Shown here: in pieces, positions 39,639-47,929 of the stretch
Layout of the letters: the number at the start of each line of letters is the position of its first letter
Numbering within the stretch: the stretch's first letter is position 1
Assembly (NCBI GenBank): GCA_945888375.1
Contig: CAMCZZ010000016.1
Location: 19,271-83,270, forward strand
Direction of reading: 5' to 3'
From: Akkermansia muciniphila
Lineage (GTDB): Bacteria > Verrucomicrobiota > Verrucomicrobiia > Opitutales > Opitutaceae
Length of the DNA: 64,000 nt
Notes under the pieces: model-generated
The model's database searches: none
The model's input: the letters and a program-made list of their open reading frames with translations, nothing else
Told to the model about the DNA's origin: nothing
Position numbers and translations under genes: made by a program

Positions 39639-40595
39639 ATGCACCATCAGACACTCATCATCGGGGCCGGCATGGCGGGTTTGTTGACGGCGCGGGTGCT
39701 GCAAGAGGCCGGGGCGCGGGTGACGGTTTTTGAAAAAAGCCGCGGCCTGGGCGGGCGCCTCGCCACCAAGCGGGTAGGGGACGCGGTCTTTGATCAAGGA
39801 GCGCAGTATTTCACGGTCAAAGACCCGCGTTTCGCGGCTTGGGTCGAGCGCTGGGAGACGGCCGGAGTCGTGGCGCGCTGGCCGGATGGCGAGCGCATGC
39901 GCTACGTGGGGCGACCGGGCATGACTGCGGTGGCGAAGGCCCTGGCCGAGGGTTTGGACGTGAAACGTGAGCACAAGGTGACGGCCATCGGCAGTTGCGG
40001 CGACCACTGGTGCGTGGATGTGGAAGAGCACGGCTGCCTGCGGGCGGAGCGCATCATCCTGACCGCGCCGGTGCCGCAAGCTGTGGCTTTGTTGAAGGCG
40101 GGCGATTTTGTGTTGCCGGAGGCCCTGGCGACCCGGCTGGCGGCTTTGACCTATGATCCGTGTCTGGCTTTGTTGGTCACGCTGGGCGGGCGGTCGCGCT
40201 TGCCGGCGGAGGGGGTGCGGCGGGAAGCCGGCTCGATTCGCTGGGCGGCGGATAACCAGGCCAAGGGCGTCTCGCCCAACGTGGCGGCGGTGACCCTGCA
40301 CCTCGCGCCGGATTTTTCCTCCGAGCATTACGGGCGCACGGATGCGGAGGTCCTCGAGCTGGTGCGTTCGGAGGCCGAGAATCTCATCGGCGCGCCCATC
40401 GCGGGGGCGACTTTGCACCGCTGGAAATTCAGCCACGCCCGCGCGACCGATCCCGAGCCCTTTTTCTGGTGGCCGGAGGCTAAACTGGGTTTTGCCGGGG
40501 ACGCTTTTGGCGGGCCGCGGGTCGAGGGCGCCGCGGTTTCGGGGCTGGCCCTGGCGGAGTGCATCCTGGCCGAGTTGGCCCGGGGGCCGGCCTGA
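39639..40595 (+). CDS. FAD/NAD(P)-dependent oxidoreductase, renalase-like amine oxidase family
   Basis: A 318-residue flavoprotein. The dinucleotide-binding motif GAGMAG lies at residues 9-14 (LIIGAGMAGLLTARVLQEAG), followed by the acidic end VFEKSRGLGGRLATKR and DQGAQYFTVKD, which is typical of renalase-like proteins. The C-terminal FAD motif is FAGDAFGGPRVEGAAVSGLA. The start ATG at 39639 overlaps nothing conserved; the gene sits 22 bp after the TIGR01777 gene and just before another flavoprotein, so the four genes 38079-41890 look like one operon. The natural substrate is unknown. Confidence 0.86.
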   Translation: MHHQTLIIGAGMAGLLTARVLQEAGARVTVFEKSRGLGGRLATKRVGDAVFDQGAQYFTVKDPRFAAWVERWETAGVVARWPDGERMRYVGRPGMTAVAKALAEGLDVKREHKVTAIGSCGDHWCVDVEEHGCLRAERIILTAPVPQAVALLKAGDFVLPEALATRLAALTYDPCLALLVTLGGRSRLPAEGVRREAGSIRWAADNQAKGVSPNVAAVTLHLAPDFSSEHYGRTDAEVLELVRSEAENLIGAPIAGATLHRWKFSHARATDPEPFFWWPEAKLGFAGDAFGGPRVEGAAVSGLALAECILAELARGPA

Positions 40596-40609
40596 ACCAG
40601 ACTGCGGGC

Positions 40610-41890
40610 ATGCATGATGTCGTGATAGTCGGGGCGGGAATGGCCGGGCTTACCTGCGCGCGCGCCTTGCGGGCCAAGGGGGCGAGTTGCGTGGTGCTGG
40701 AGGCCGGCGACGCGGTGGGCGGGCGGGTGCGCACGGATGCAGTGGGCGGCTTCCAGTTGGACCGGGGGTTTCAGGTCTTGCTCACCGCTTATCCGGCAGC
40801 GCGGCGGTGGCTTGACTACAAGGCGCTGGGGCTGGGTCGCTTCGAGCCCGGGGCCCTGGTGGCCACGCCGGACGGCGAGGCACGGTTGAGCGATCCCTTT
40901 CGCCGGCCCGCACGCTGGCTGGAGACGTGGCGCGCACCGGTGGGCACAGCTGGGGACAAGCTCCGCATCGCGGCGTTGCGCTTTGCGGCGACGGCCGGCG
41001 AGGACGAGGCGGCTTGGGCCAAGGGCGTGAGCGCGGAGGGCGCTATGCGCACGACGGCGGAGGAGCTGGTGGCGCGGGGGTTTTCGCCGAAAATGCTGGA
41101 GCGGTTTTTGCGGCCCTGGCTGGGCGGGATTTTTCTCGAACGCGATCTGAAGACACCGGCGGCCATGTTGTTTTTCGTTTATCGTATGTTTGCGCGGGGT
41201 TACGCGGCCTTGCCGGCGGGTGGCATGCAGCGGATACCGGAGCAACTCGCCGCGCCGCTCGGGCCAGACGGTGTGGTTTTGCGGGCGAGGGTGGCTCGCA
41301 CCGAGCCCGGGGCGGTCGAGCTGCTCGACGGCCGGCGGGTGCCGGCGCGGCATATCGTGGTGGCGACGGAGCGGGAGGAGGCGACGCGACTGATCGACGA
41401 GATCGGCGGCGCGGCTTGGCGCAGCGTGATCAATGTCCAGTGGGCGGCGTCCCGCAGCCCCTTGGGCGGCGAGCCCGTGCTGTGGTTGAACGGTCGCGGG
41501 CGTGGTCTGATCAACAATCTGGTGGTGCCGAGCGACGTGGCAACCGGCTACGCGCCGGCCGGGCAGGCGCTGGTCTCGGCCACGGTGCTGGGTGAGGCGC
41601 CGGAGGATGACGGGGAGCTCACGCGGGCACTGGGCCTGGAATTGGCGGAGCGTTTCGGGGAGGAAGTCTGGACCTGGCGACCGCTGGCAGTCCGGCGTAT
41701 CCGCCGTGCTTTGCCGGTGCTGCCCGCCTTGGGGACCGGGCGTGTGCCGCGCGAGGTGCGGACGGGGCTATGGGTCTGCGGCGATCACCGCGCCTCCGCC
41801 TCGATCGAGGGCGCGATGGCGTCCGGTGAGGCGGTGGCTGAGGCAATCTTGGCCCGGATCGGACTCGGCACGGCTAGCGTGGCCCGCTGA
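40610..41890 (+). CDS. FAD-dependent amine oxidase/protoporphyrinogen oxidase-like flavoprotein
   Basis: A 426-residue flavin amine oxidase fold: VVIVGAGMAGLTCARAL at the N-terminus, VLEAGDAVGGRVRTD, GFQLDRGFQVL, and a C-terminal FAD-binding end (GLWVCGDHRASASIEGAM). It resembles NAD/FAD proteins annotated as phytoene desaturase- or HemY-like, but no haem or carotenoid genes are near. It starts 14 bp after the renalase-like gene. Role unknown; likely works with its three upstream neighbours. Confidence 0.85.
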   Translation: MHDVVIVGAGMAGLTCARALRAKGASCVVLEAGDAVGGRVRTDAVGGFQLDRGFQVLLTAYPAARRWLDYKALGLGRFEPGALVATPDGEARLSDPFRRPARWLETWRAPVGTAGDKLRIAALRFAATAGEDEAAWAKGVSAEGAMRTTAEELVARGFSPKMLERFLRPWLGGIFLERDLKTPAAMLFFVYRMFARGYAALPAGGMQRIPEQLAAPLGPDGVVLRARVARTEPGAVELLDGRRVPARHIVVATEREEATRLIDEIGGAAWRSVINVQWAASRSPLGGEPVLWLNGRGRGLINNLVVPSDVATGYAPAGQALVSATVLGEAPEDDGELTRALGLELAERFGEEVWTWRPLAVRRIRRALPVLPALGTGRVPREVRTGLWVCGDHRASASIEGAMASGEAVAEAILARIGLGTASVAR

Positions 41891-42082
41891 GTTATTTAGG
41901 GTATTAACCCTAATTCAAGATAGGGTTTTTAAAGGGCTCTAACTGGGTAGGGTAACCTCGCCGATATGGGGAGGGGGCGGGACTGATTGGGTAGTTGTGG
42001 AAAACAACTGGGTAAACGATCTAGGGCATAATGGGGCAGCAACCGTCTGCCGTAAAACGGTCGATAAAACTAGAGTGGTGGC
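41891..42082. promoter_or_regulatory. AT-richer intergenic region with repeated TAGGGT and TGGGTA words
   Basis: It starts with a dyad TTAGGGT-ATTA-ACCCTAA (41896-41913). TAGGGT recurs at 41921 and 41947. AACTGGGTA, GATTGGGTA and AACTGGGTA occur near 41940, 41982 and 42007. Small hairpins GTTGT/ACAAC (around 41995-42009) and CCGT/ACGG also occur. The composition is lower in GC than the flanks. It presumably carries the promoter of the following signal peptidase-like gene. Confidence 0.35.
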
Positions 42083-42598
42083 ATGACCACCGCCGCTACC
42101 TCCCGACTCCTTCGGCACTTCCTCGGCTGCACGCTTTTGATTCTCTCGGCGGTCAGTGCGGCGGCGCTTCCGGCCTCGTTCCGGCACGGTGCCTTGGCCA
42201 AGTCAGTCGGTCCGGTTTCTATGCCGGTGGCGGTGGCAGATGCCACGACCCTAGCCTCCAAGAAGGGTGACCGCGTGGTGCGGGTTGAGGGCAGTTCGAT
42301 GCTGCCCTACTTTGGCGATGGTGCGGTCCTGATGGTCCGCAAGGGTGCGGTCGAGGATTTGCGCGAGGGCATGGTGGTTCTTTACCGCAATCGTTTCAAC
42401 GAGTTGGTCGCCCACCGTATCGAAGGTCGCAGCGGTGATGGTTGGCTGGTCCGCGGCGCCAACAACGCCAGCGCCGACAGCACTTTGGTCACGGCCGGCA
42501 ATTTGCTCGGCACGGTCTATGCGAGTTTCTACACCGACGCCGTGGCGGTTGCAGGCCTGGCCGCGACCGAGGTCGCCCTGGCTGCGTCGGCGCGCTGA
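42083..42598 (+). CDS. Signal peptidase-like S26 protein (Sec11/SipW type, Ser-His)
   Basis: A 171-residue protein with an N-terminal membrane segment (FLGCTLLILSAVSAAALP). The catalytic Ser72 is in VEGSSMLPYFGDGAV. The expected second-catalytic segment reads GMVVLYRNRFNELVAHRI, with His111 where bacterial type I enzymes have Lys. Ser-His is the archaeal, eukaryotic and SipW arrangement. The C-terminus (TLVTAGNLLGTVYASF) completes the small S26 fold. It is monocistronic. Possible roles are processing of a special exported protein; none is encoded nearby. Confidence 0.75.
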   Translation: MTTAATSRLLRHFLGCTLLILSAVSAAALPASFRHGALAKSVGPVSMPVAVADATTLASKKGDRVVRVEGSSMLPYFGDGAVLMVRKGAVEDLREGMVVLYRNRFNELVAHRIEGRSGDGWLVRGANNASADSTLVTAGNLLGTVYASFYTDAVAVAGLAATEVALAASAR

Positions 42599-42641
42599 GC
42601 ACCCCCGGCTCACCGGACTGCTGGGAGGACCCCAGCCGGGC

Positions 42642-42995
42642 TCAGTAGGTCGGAATCGAAGGGTCGATGCGCTCGGACCACGCGTGGATGCCGCCGGCGA
42701 CGTTGGCGACGCGCGGGTAGCCCTGGCTTCGCAGCCATTCCGTGACGCGCAGGCTGCGCCCGCCGTGATGGCAGTGGATCAGCAGAAGTTTTTCCCTCGG
42801 CAGTTCCGGGGCGTCCATGTGTTCGGGGATGCGACGCATGGGCACGAAGAGGGAGCCGGCGATCCGGGCGGTCTCGTATTCAAACGGCTCGCGCACGTCG
42901 ATCAGCGCGGTGTCGCCAGGATGGGCGGCGAGCAGGTCGCGAGCTTGCTCGACGGATATTTCCAAGGGAATGGAAGGGGCGGGATTTTCGGCCAT
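42642..42995 (-). CDS. Rhodanese-like sulfurtransferase domain protein
   Basis: A single-domain, cytosolic rhodanese of 117 residues from the ATG at 42995 (MAENPAPSIPLEIS). ALIDVREPFEYETARIAGS is the usual CH2A region, and the active-site loop is HCHHGGRS with Cys75. The end NVAGGIHAWSERID is also typical. It may move sulfane sulfur or detoxify cyanide. Divergent from the guanylyltransferase gene with an 81-bp gap. Confidence 0.92.
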   Translation of the reverse strand: MAENPAPSIPLEISVEQARDLLAAHPGDTALIDVREPFEYETARIAGSLFVPMRRIPEHMDAPELPREKLLLIHCHHGGRSLRVTEWLRSQGYPRVANVAGGIHAWSERIDPSIPTY

Positions 42996-43076
42996 GGGGT
43001 CAGCCTGTAAAACCCGGGCGGCGGCGCAACTGCGACGTTGCGCGCTGGCCGGGCGGGCGGTGTAGTTTTTACCACC

Positions 43077-44231
43077 ATGGCCAAAGCAAAACCTGCCAAA
43101 CCTACCCGGTCCGCCCAAGAAGCTTCTGCGTCCGAACCCTACGTGGTCATCATCGCCGGGGGTAAGGGCGAGCGTTTCTGGCCCCAGAGCCGGGCCGCGC
43201 GGCCCAAGCATCTCCTGCCGGTGGTCGGCACCACGCCGCTGCTGGTCCAGACCCTGGACCGGGTGAGGGGCATCGCCCCGGCGAAAAACACCTTCGTCAT
43301 CACCAGCGCGGTGCAGGCCCGCGAAGTGGCCCGCGTATGCCGGGGCCTGATCCCGGCAGCGAATGTCGTGGCTGAGCCGGCCGGTCGCGATACGGCGGCG
43401 GCGGTCGGTCTGGCCGCCGCGCTGGTCGGGGCGCGCGATCCGCAGGGCGTTTTTGCGGTCTTGCCGGCGGATCATGTGATCCACGACACGAAGGCCTATC
43501 AGCGCGATTTGCGGGCGGCCTTCGCGGCGGCCGGTGCGGCGGCTGTCATGGTGACGATCGGGATCGCGCCGACCGAGCCGGCGACGGGTTTTGGCTACAT
43601 CCAGCGTGGCGGCGAGTGGGGCCGGGTGGGCGCGGGCAAGACCGCCAAGATTGTTTACGAGGTGAAGCGCTTCGTGGAGAAGCCCAAGGCGGACGTCGCC
43701 GCCTCCTATCTGGCGTCCGGTGACTACGTGTGGAATGCGGGCATGTTTGTCTGGAGTGTGCCGGTGGTCGAGGCGGCCTTCGCCGCCCATGCGCCCGAGC
43801 TCGACGCCGGTCTGGCCAAGATCCGCGCCGCCCTGAAGAAGAAGCAGGTGCTCGCAGCGGTGTTGCAGAAAGTTTACCCGGCGCTGGTCAAAATCTCCGT
43901 CGACTACGCGCTGCTCGAGAAATCAACCAACGTGGTGATGGTGCCGTCCTCGTTTGATTGGGATGACGTCGGCGCCTGGCCGGCGGTCGCGAAGCATTTT
44001 CGCCCCGATGCCGCCGGCAACGCGGGTCGTGGCGAGGTGATCGTGGAGCAGGGCGGCGGCAACCTCGTCTTCGCCGAGGCGGGGCACTTGGTGACCTTGC
44101 TGGGGGTGGATGATCTCGTCGTCGTGCACACCAAAGATGCCACGCTGGTGATGCCGAAGGCCCGTGCGCAGGACATCAAGGCTCTCCTCGCCAAGGTCGC
44201 GCTGCGGCCGGACGCGGCCAAGTTGCTCTGA
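43077..44231 (+). CDS. manC: Mannose-1-phosphate guanylyltransferase
   Basis: Makes GDP-mannose for surface polysaccharide. Of 384 residues, the first 20 are a Lys/Ala tail; VVIIAGGKGERFWPQSR follows as the nucleotidyltransferase motif, with RPKHLLPVVG. FAVLPADHVIHD, KRFVEKPKADVA, YVWNAGMFVWS, VDYALLEKSTNVVMVP and FDWDDVGAW are the signatures of the family. A short beta-helix end is present but no phosphomannose isomerase domain. A short gap of 32 bp leads to ruvX. Confidence 0.93.
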   Translation: MAKAKPAKPTRSAQEASASEPYVVIIAGGKGERFWPQSRAARPKHLLPVVGTTPLLVQTLDRVRGIAPAKNTFVITSAVQAREVARVCRGLIPAANVVAEPAGRDTAAAVGLAAALVGARDPQGVFAVLPADHVIHDTKAYQRDLRAAFAAAGAAAVMVTIGIAPTEPATGFGYIQRGGEWGRVGAGKTAKIVYEVKRFVEKPKADVAASYLASGDYVWNAGMFVWSVPVVEAAFAAHAPELDAGLAKIRAALKKKQVLAAVLQKVYPALVKISVDYALLEKSTNVVMVPSSFDWDDVGAWPAVAKHFRPDAAGNAGRGEVIVEQGGGNLVFAEAGHLVTLLGVDDLVVVHTKDATLVMPKARAQDIKALLAKVALRPDAAKLL

Positions 44232-44263
44232 GCGACACGAGGCCACCGAGTGGCCGACTGCAT

Positions 44264-44701
44264 ATGCGTTTCCTTGGCATCGACCTCGGCACCCGGCGGA
44301 TCGGTCTGGCGACGGGCGACGAGCTCGGCATCGCCACGCCCCTCCCCGCGCTGGTCGAGGCCGATGCGGCGGCGCGGCGGGTTTCCCTGGCGACGGTGGT
44401 AAAGACGCGCCGCATCCAGGAGATCGTGCTCGGTCTGCCGCTCAACATGGATGGCAGTGAAGGATTCAAGGCCAGGGAGGCGCAGGCCTTTGCAGAGGAG
44501 CTGCGCGCCCAGTTCGGCTTGCCCGTGCATCTCGTGGACGAGCGGCTCACCTCGCATATCGCCGAGAGCGGCATGAACCAGAAGCAGCTCCGCGAGATTC
44601 GCGGCAAGGGCATCATCGACTCGCGCGCCGCGGCGGTGATCCTGCAGGACTACCTCGATCAACGTTACCCGCCGGGTTTAACGCTTCCGTCCGAGGGCTA
44701 G
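44264..44701 (+). CDS. ruvX: Putative pre-16S rRNA nuclease / Holliday junction resolvase-like RuvX (YqgF)
   Basis: RNase H-fold protein of 145 residues: MRFLGIDLGTRRIGLATGD at the start, EIVLGLPLNMDGSEG in the middle and LVDERLTSHIAES, then IDSRAAAVILQDYLDQR at the end. The Asp residues of the active site (D7, D100-region, D125-region) are present. Known as the YqgF nuclease that completes the 16S 5' end. Confidence 0.93.
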   Translation: MRFLGIDLGTRRIGLATGDELGIATPLPALVEADAAARRVSLATVVKTRRIQEIVLGLPLNMDGSEGFKAREAQAFAEELRAQFGLPVHLVDERLTSHIAESGMNQKQLREIRGKGIIDSRAAAVILQDYLDQRYPPGLTLPSEG

Positions 44702-44799
44702 GCGCGGGCCGTAAACCATTGCGAAGCCCTGTTGCGCCGCCGGCGTTGAGGTCCTGTCCGCGGACCGCTGTGGTTTTACCAATCGCAGCCCAGGCAAAA

Positions 44800-44876
<77 letters not shown>

Positions 44877-44957
44877 GTCGCCTGATGGCGGAGAGGGAGG
44901 ATTCGCTGGTGGGGCGGGCGGGTGCAAGCCTTGGCTGCAAGGCCGACGGCCCCGGGT

Positions 44958-46916
44958 TCATTTCGCCTCCAGGCGTAGCACGGTGATGCTGTGCGCCGGG
45001 AGCTTGTGCGTGAACACGGCTCCGACGCCCTTTCGTTTAGTCACGATGGGAATCACCGTCGTGCGGTCGGTGATCGAGTTGGTGGTGTCGGGCGCGGCCG
45101 AGAGGGTCTCGACCCGGGCGGTGGAACCGATGCGGCGCGCCCCGGCCAGGCGGATTTCCACGTCGCGGGCGTCGGCCTCGGTGTTGACCAGTTTCAGGAA
45201 AACGAAGCCGTCGCGGGTGGCGCGGGTGGCGGCGGCGTGAAGCGGGGCGCCGCCGGTCTGGACGGGTTTCAGTAGGGCGTCGCCGACCTGCGTGCTATAC
45301 ATCCTAAAGGCGTGGTAGCTGGGGGCGCCGAAGGAGTTCAGGGCGTCGTAGCCGATGAGGTTGGGGCGCCACTGGTAGCCGTTCACGTTGGCGAAGAGAG
45401 GGGCGTAGCATTGCATGGTCACGAAATCAGCGTGGCGCTCCATGGCGGACATCCAGGCGGCGTCGCCGAGGGCGGCCTTCATCGTGGGGGTGGGGGCGAG
45501 GCCTCTCGACTTGGCATCCCAAGGCGGAAACGCGGTCTCGTGGGCGGCCCACTCGCCGACGAAGATCTCCGGGCCGGAGCGATCGTAGCGGTCGAAGTGG
45601 GTGGGTGAGTCTTTCAGGAAGGTCTCGGTGTTGCGGTAATAGTGCTCGTCGAGCACATCGGGGCGCACGCTGTGGACGCGTTTAGCGGCGGGCTGTTCGT
45701 TGCCGATGCTGGAGATGCACTTGAGCGAAGGGTAGGCGCGATTGATCGCGGCGGCGAACTGGGCGTAGCGGGCGTCGTAGCTGCCGGATTTGTCGAACCA
45801 GTCTTCGTTGCCGATCTCGACGTAGCGGAGCGGGAAGGGCTCGGGGTGACCATCGCGGGCGCGGAGGGCGCCCCACTTCGAGGTCACGGGGCCGACAACG
45901 TATTCGATTTCGTCCAACGCCTCGCGGATGAAGGGTTCGAGGTCGGGGCCGGGCTTCACGTAATCTCCCTTGAGGGAATACCCGGCGTAAAGGCCGAGCA
46001 GGGGTTCGGCGCCCATGTCCTTGGCCCAGAGCAGAAACTCCATCAGCCCCATGCCGTCGCTGGAGCGGTAACCCCAGGGCCCGGGGTGGCCGGGGCGCTG
46101 GTCGAGGGGGCCGATGGTTTCCCACCACTTGAAGCGGGTGTCGATGGTGTCGCCCTCGAGGTAGTTGCCGCCCGGGAAGCGCAGGAAGCCGGGCTTCAGG
46201 TCGACCAGCATTTGCATGAGGTCGGGACGCAGGCCGTTCGGGCGGTTTTTCCAGGTGGGCGGGAAAAGCGAGACGAGGCCGAACCAGACGGTGCCGGGTT
46301 GCTCGACCGTCAAGGTGAGCCGCGCCTGGGTGGTCGGGACGACCTTGCGGCCGGTTTTCAAGACCACCTCGTAAGCGGCCCAGTCGGAGCCGAGGCGGTC
46401 CACCCGGCCGCGAGCATAGACGGTGGCGCCGTCGAGGCTGGTGATCGCCACGGTGAGCGGTCCGGTGAAGCCAGGCGCGGCTTTGGCGCGAAACGAGGCG
46501 CGGTAGCGGGTGGAGGGCTTCACCGGGATGCCCCAGTAGCCCTCGTTGGCCACGCCGACGGGCGCGGCGGGGCTGGCGGCGGTGGCGTCGAGGCAGAGGC
46601 TGACGGGGATAACGGCGTTGAGCGGCTGCTTGGGGTCGAGCGCGATGGACGCGGCGGCGGGCGCGGCCGCCACGACGGACCAGTGGACGGGTTTCACCGG
46701 GTCGTCGCGAAAGGCGCGGTTGCGGAGCAGCTCGGCGTAGAGGCCGCCGTCGTAGCTGAAGTTGATCTCCTCGGTCATCAGACCGTAGTGGATCGGGCTG
46801 ACTTTTCCGGCCGGGGCGGAGAGGTCGATGGCGATCGTCGCGGGCTCGGGCGCCGCGGCGGCGGCGAGCGGGAGAAGCAGGGCGGCAAGCAGTGCGAGTG
46901 GCAGGCGGGGTAGCAT
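44958..46916 (-). CDS. Exported alpha-L-arabinofuranosidase (GH51)
   Basis: A 652-residue GH51 enzyme with a signal peptide (LPLALLAALLLPLAAAAA), so it acts outside the cytosol. The N-terminal part has ISPIHYGLMTEEINF-like SPIHYGLMTEEINFSYDGG and RNRAFRDD; an inserted carbohydrate-binding-like domain follows. RFPGGNYLEGDTID, acid/base Glu in EIGNEDWFDKSG (near 369) and nucleophile Glu in IFVGEWAAHE (near 457) are the catalytic signatures. The ATG at 46916 is chosen; upstream codons are not protein-like. It is the gene after yjfF and would release arabinofuranose for that importer. Confidence 0.93.
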   Translation of the reverse strand: MLPRLPLALLAALLLPLAAAAAPEPATIAIDLSAPAGKVSPIHYGLMTEEINFSYDGGLYAELLRNRAFRDDPVKPVHWSVVAAAPAAASIALDPKQPLNAVIPVSLCLDATAASPAAPVGVANEGYWGIPVKPSTRYRASFRAKAAPGFTGPLTVAITSLDGATVYARGRVDRLGSDWAAYEVVLKTGRKVVPTTQARLTLTVEQPGTVWFGLVSLFPPTWKNRPNGLRPDLMQMLVDLKPGFLRFPGGNYLEGDTIDTRFKWWETIGPLDQRPGHPGPWGYRSSDGMGLMEFLLWAKDMGAEPLLGLYAGYSLKGDYVKPGPDLEPFIREALDEIEYVVGPVTSKWGALRARDGHPEPFPLRYVEIGNEDWFDKSGSYDARYAQFAAAINRAYPSLKCISSIGNEQPAAKRVHSVRPDVLDEHYYRNTETFLKDSPTHFDRYDRSGPEIFVGEWAAHETAFPPWDAKSRGLAPTPTMKAALGDAAWMSAMERHADFVTMQCYAPLFANVNGYQWRPNLIGYDALNSFGAPSYHAFRMYSTQVGDALLKPVQTGGAPLHAAATRATRDGFVFLKLVNTEADARDVEIRLAGARRIGSTARVETLSAAPDTTNSITDRTTVIPIVTKRKGVGAVFTHKLPAHSITVLRLEAK

Positions 46917-46951
46917 AGGGGGAAGGAGGGGGCCGGAGCCGGCCCGGCGGG

Positions 46952-47929
46952 TTATCCGACCCGGCGGCGGGCGGTGAGCTGTTGCAGCACGATAAACACG
47001 AAGAGCAGTCCGCCCACGGCGATGCGGGTCCACCACGAGTTCAGGGTGCCTTGGAAAATCACCAGTGTCTGGATCAGCCCCAGGATAAGCACGCCCACCA
47101 AGGTGCCCGGGATGTAGCCCACGCCGCCGCGCAGTAGCGTGCCGCCGATCACGGCGGCCGCGATGGCATCGAGCTCCAGCCCGACGAACGACGCGGGGTT
47201 GCCCGACTGCATATAGAAGGTCGCCACCACGCCGCCGAGGGCGGACAGGAAGCCGCCGAGGGTGTAGACGAGTATCTTAGTGGAGCCGATGGGCACCCCC
47301 ATCAACCGGGCCGAGCTCTCGCTGGAGCCGAGGGCGAGGACATTGCGGCCAAAACGCGACCAACGGGCGAGGGCGGCGCCGGCGAGCACCACCGCGATCA
47401 GGGCAAAGGCGGTGAAGGGGATGGCGAGGCGGCGCGACACCGGCACGGAAAGGGTCTGCGAAATGAACTCGCCGTAAAAGGGATGATCGATCGACAACGA
47501 CTCCGGGTGGACCACGAAGGCGAGGCCGCGGGCGAGGAACATGCCCCCAAGCGTGACCAGGAAGGGCGGCAGGGCGTAGAGGTGGATCAGGGCGCCCATC
47601 AGCGCGCCGAAGCCGGCCCCAAAGCCCAGCGCCAGCCCGATGGCCAGCAGCGGAGGCTGGCCGTGGCCGATGAGGGAAGCGATCAGCACGCCGGTGAAGG
47701 CCACCACTGCGCCGACCGAGAGGTCGATGCCGCCGGAGAGAATCACGAAGGTGGCGCCCACCGCCGCCACGCCGAGAAATGCGTTGTCGCCGAAAAGGTT
47801 GATCAGCACCCGCAGCGACCCGAAATTCTCGAACAGCAGGCAGCCGCCCGCGTAGAGCAGGATGAGCACTCCGAGTGACGCAAGCACCGGCCACAGGCGG
47901 GCCGAGGGGCGGAATTTGGCGAGGTTCAT
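46952..47929 (-). CDS. yjfF: Furanose ABC transporter permease YjfF
   Basis: Second permease of the YtfQRT-YjfF system. The 325 residues include DNAFLGVAAVGATFVILSGG, IDLSVGAVVAFTGVL, ELDAIAAAVIGGTLLRGGVG and GTLNSWWTRIAVGGLLF, all very like E. coli YjfF. The start ATG at 47929 overlaps the ytfT stop by four bases. About ten membrane segments. In E. coli the system imports galactofuranose and arabinofuranose. Confidence 0.92.
   Translation of the reverse strand: MNLAKFRPSARLWPVLASLGVLILLYAGGCLLFENFGSLRVLINLFGDNAFLGVAAVGATFVILSGGIDLSVGAVVAFTGVLIASLIGHGQPPLLAIGLALGFGAGFGALMGALIHLYALPPFLVTLGGMFLARGLAFVVHPESLSIDHPFYGEFISQTLSVPVSRRLAIPFTAFALIAVVLAGAALARWSRFGRNVLALGSSESSARLMGVPIGSTKILVYTLGGFLSALGGVVATFYMQSGNPASFVGLELDAIAAAVIGGTLLRGGVGYIPGTLVGVLILGLIQTLVIFQGTLNSWWTRIAVGGLLFVFIVLQQLTARRRVG

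Noticed and set aside
42642..43790. Open frame of 382 codons including the rhodanese
   Set aside because: Only the last 117 codons from 42995 are protein-like; the rest is antisense to the mannose-1-phosphate guanylyltransferase.
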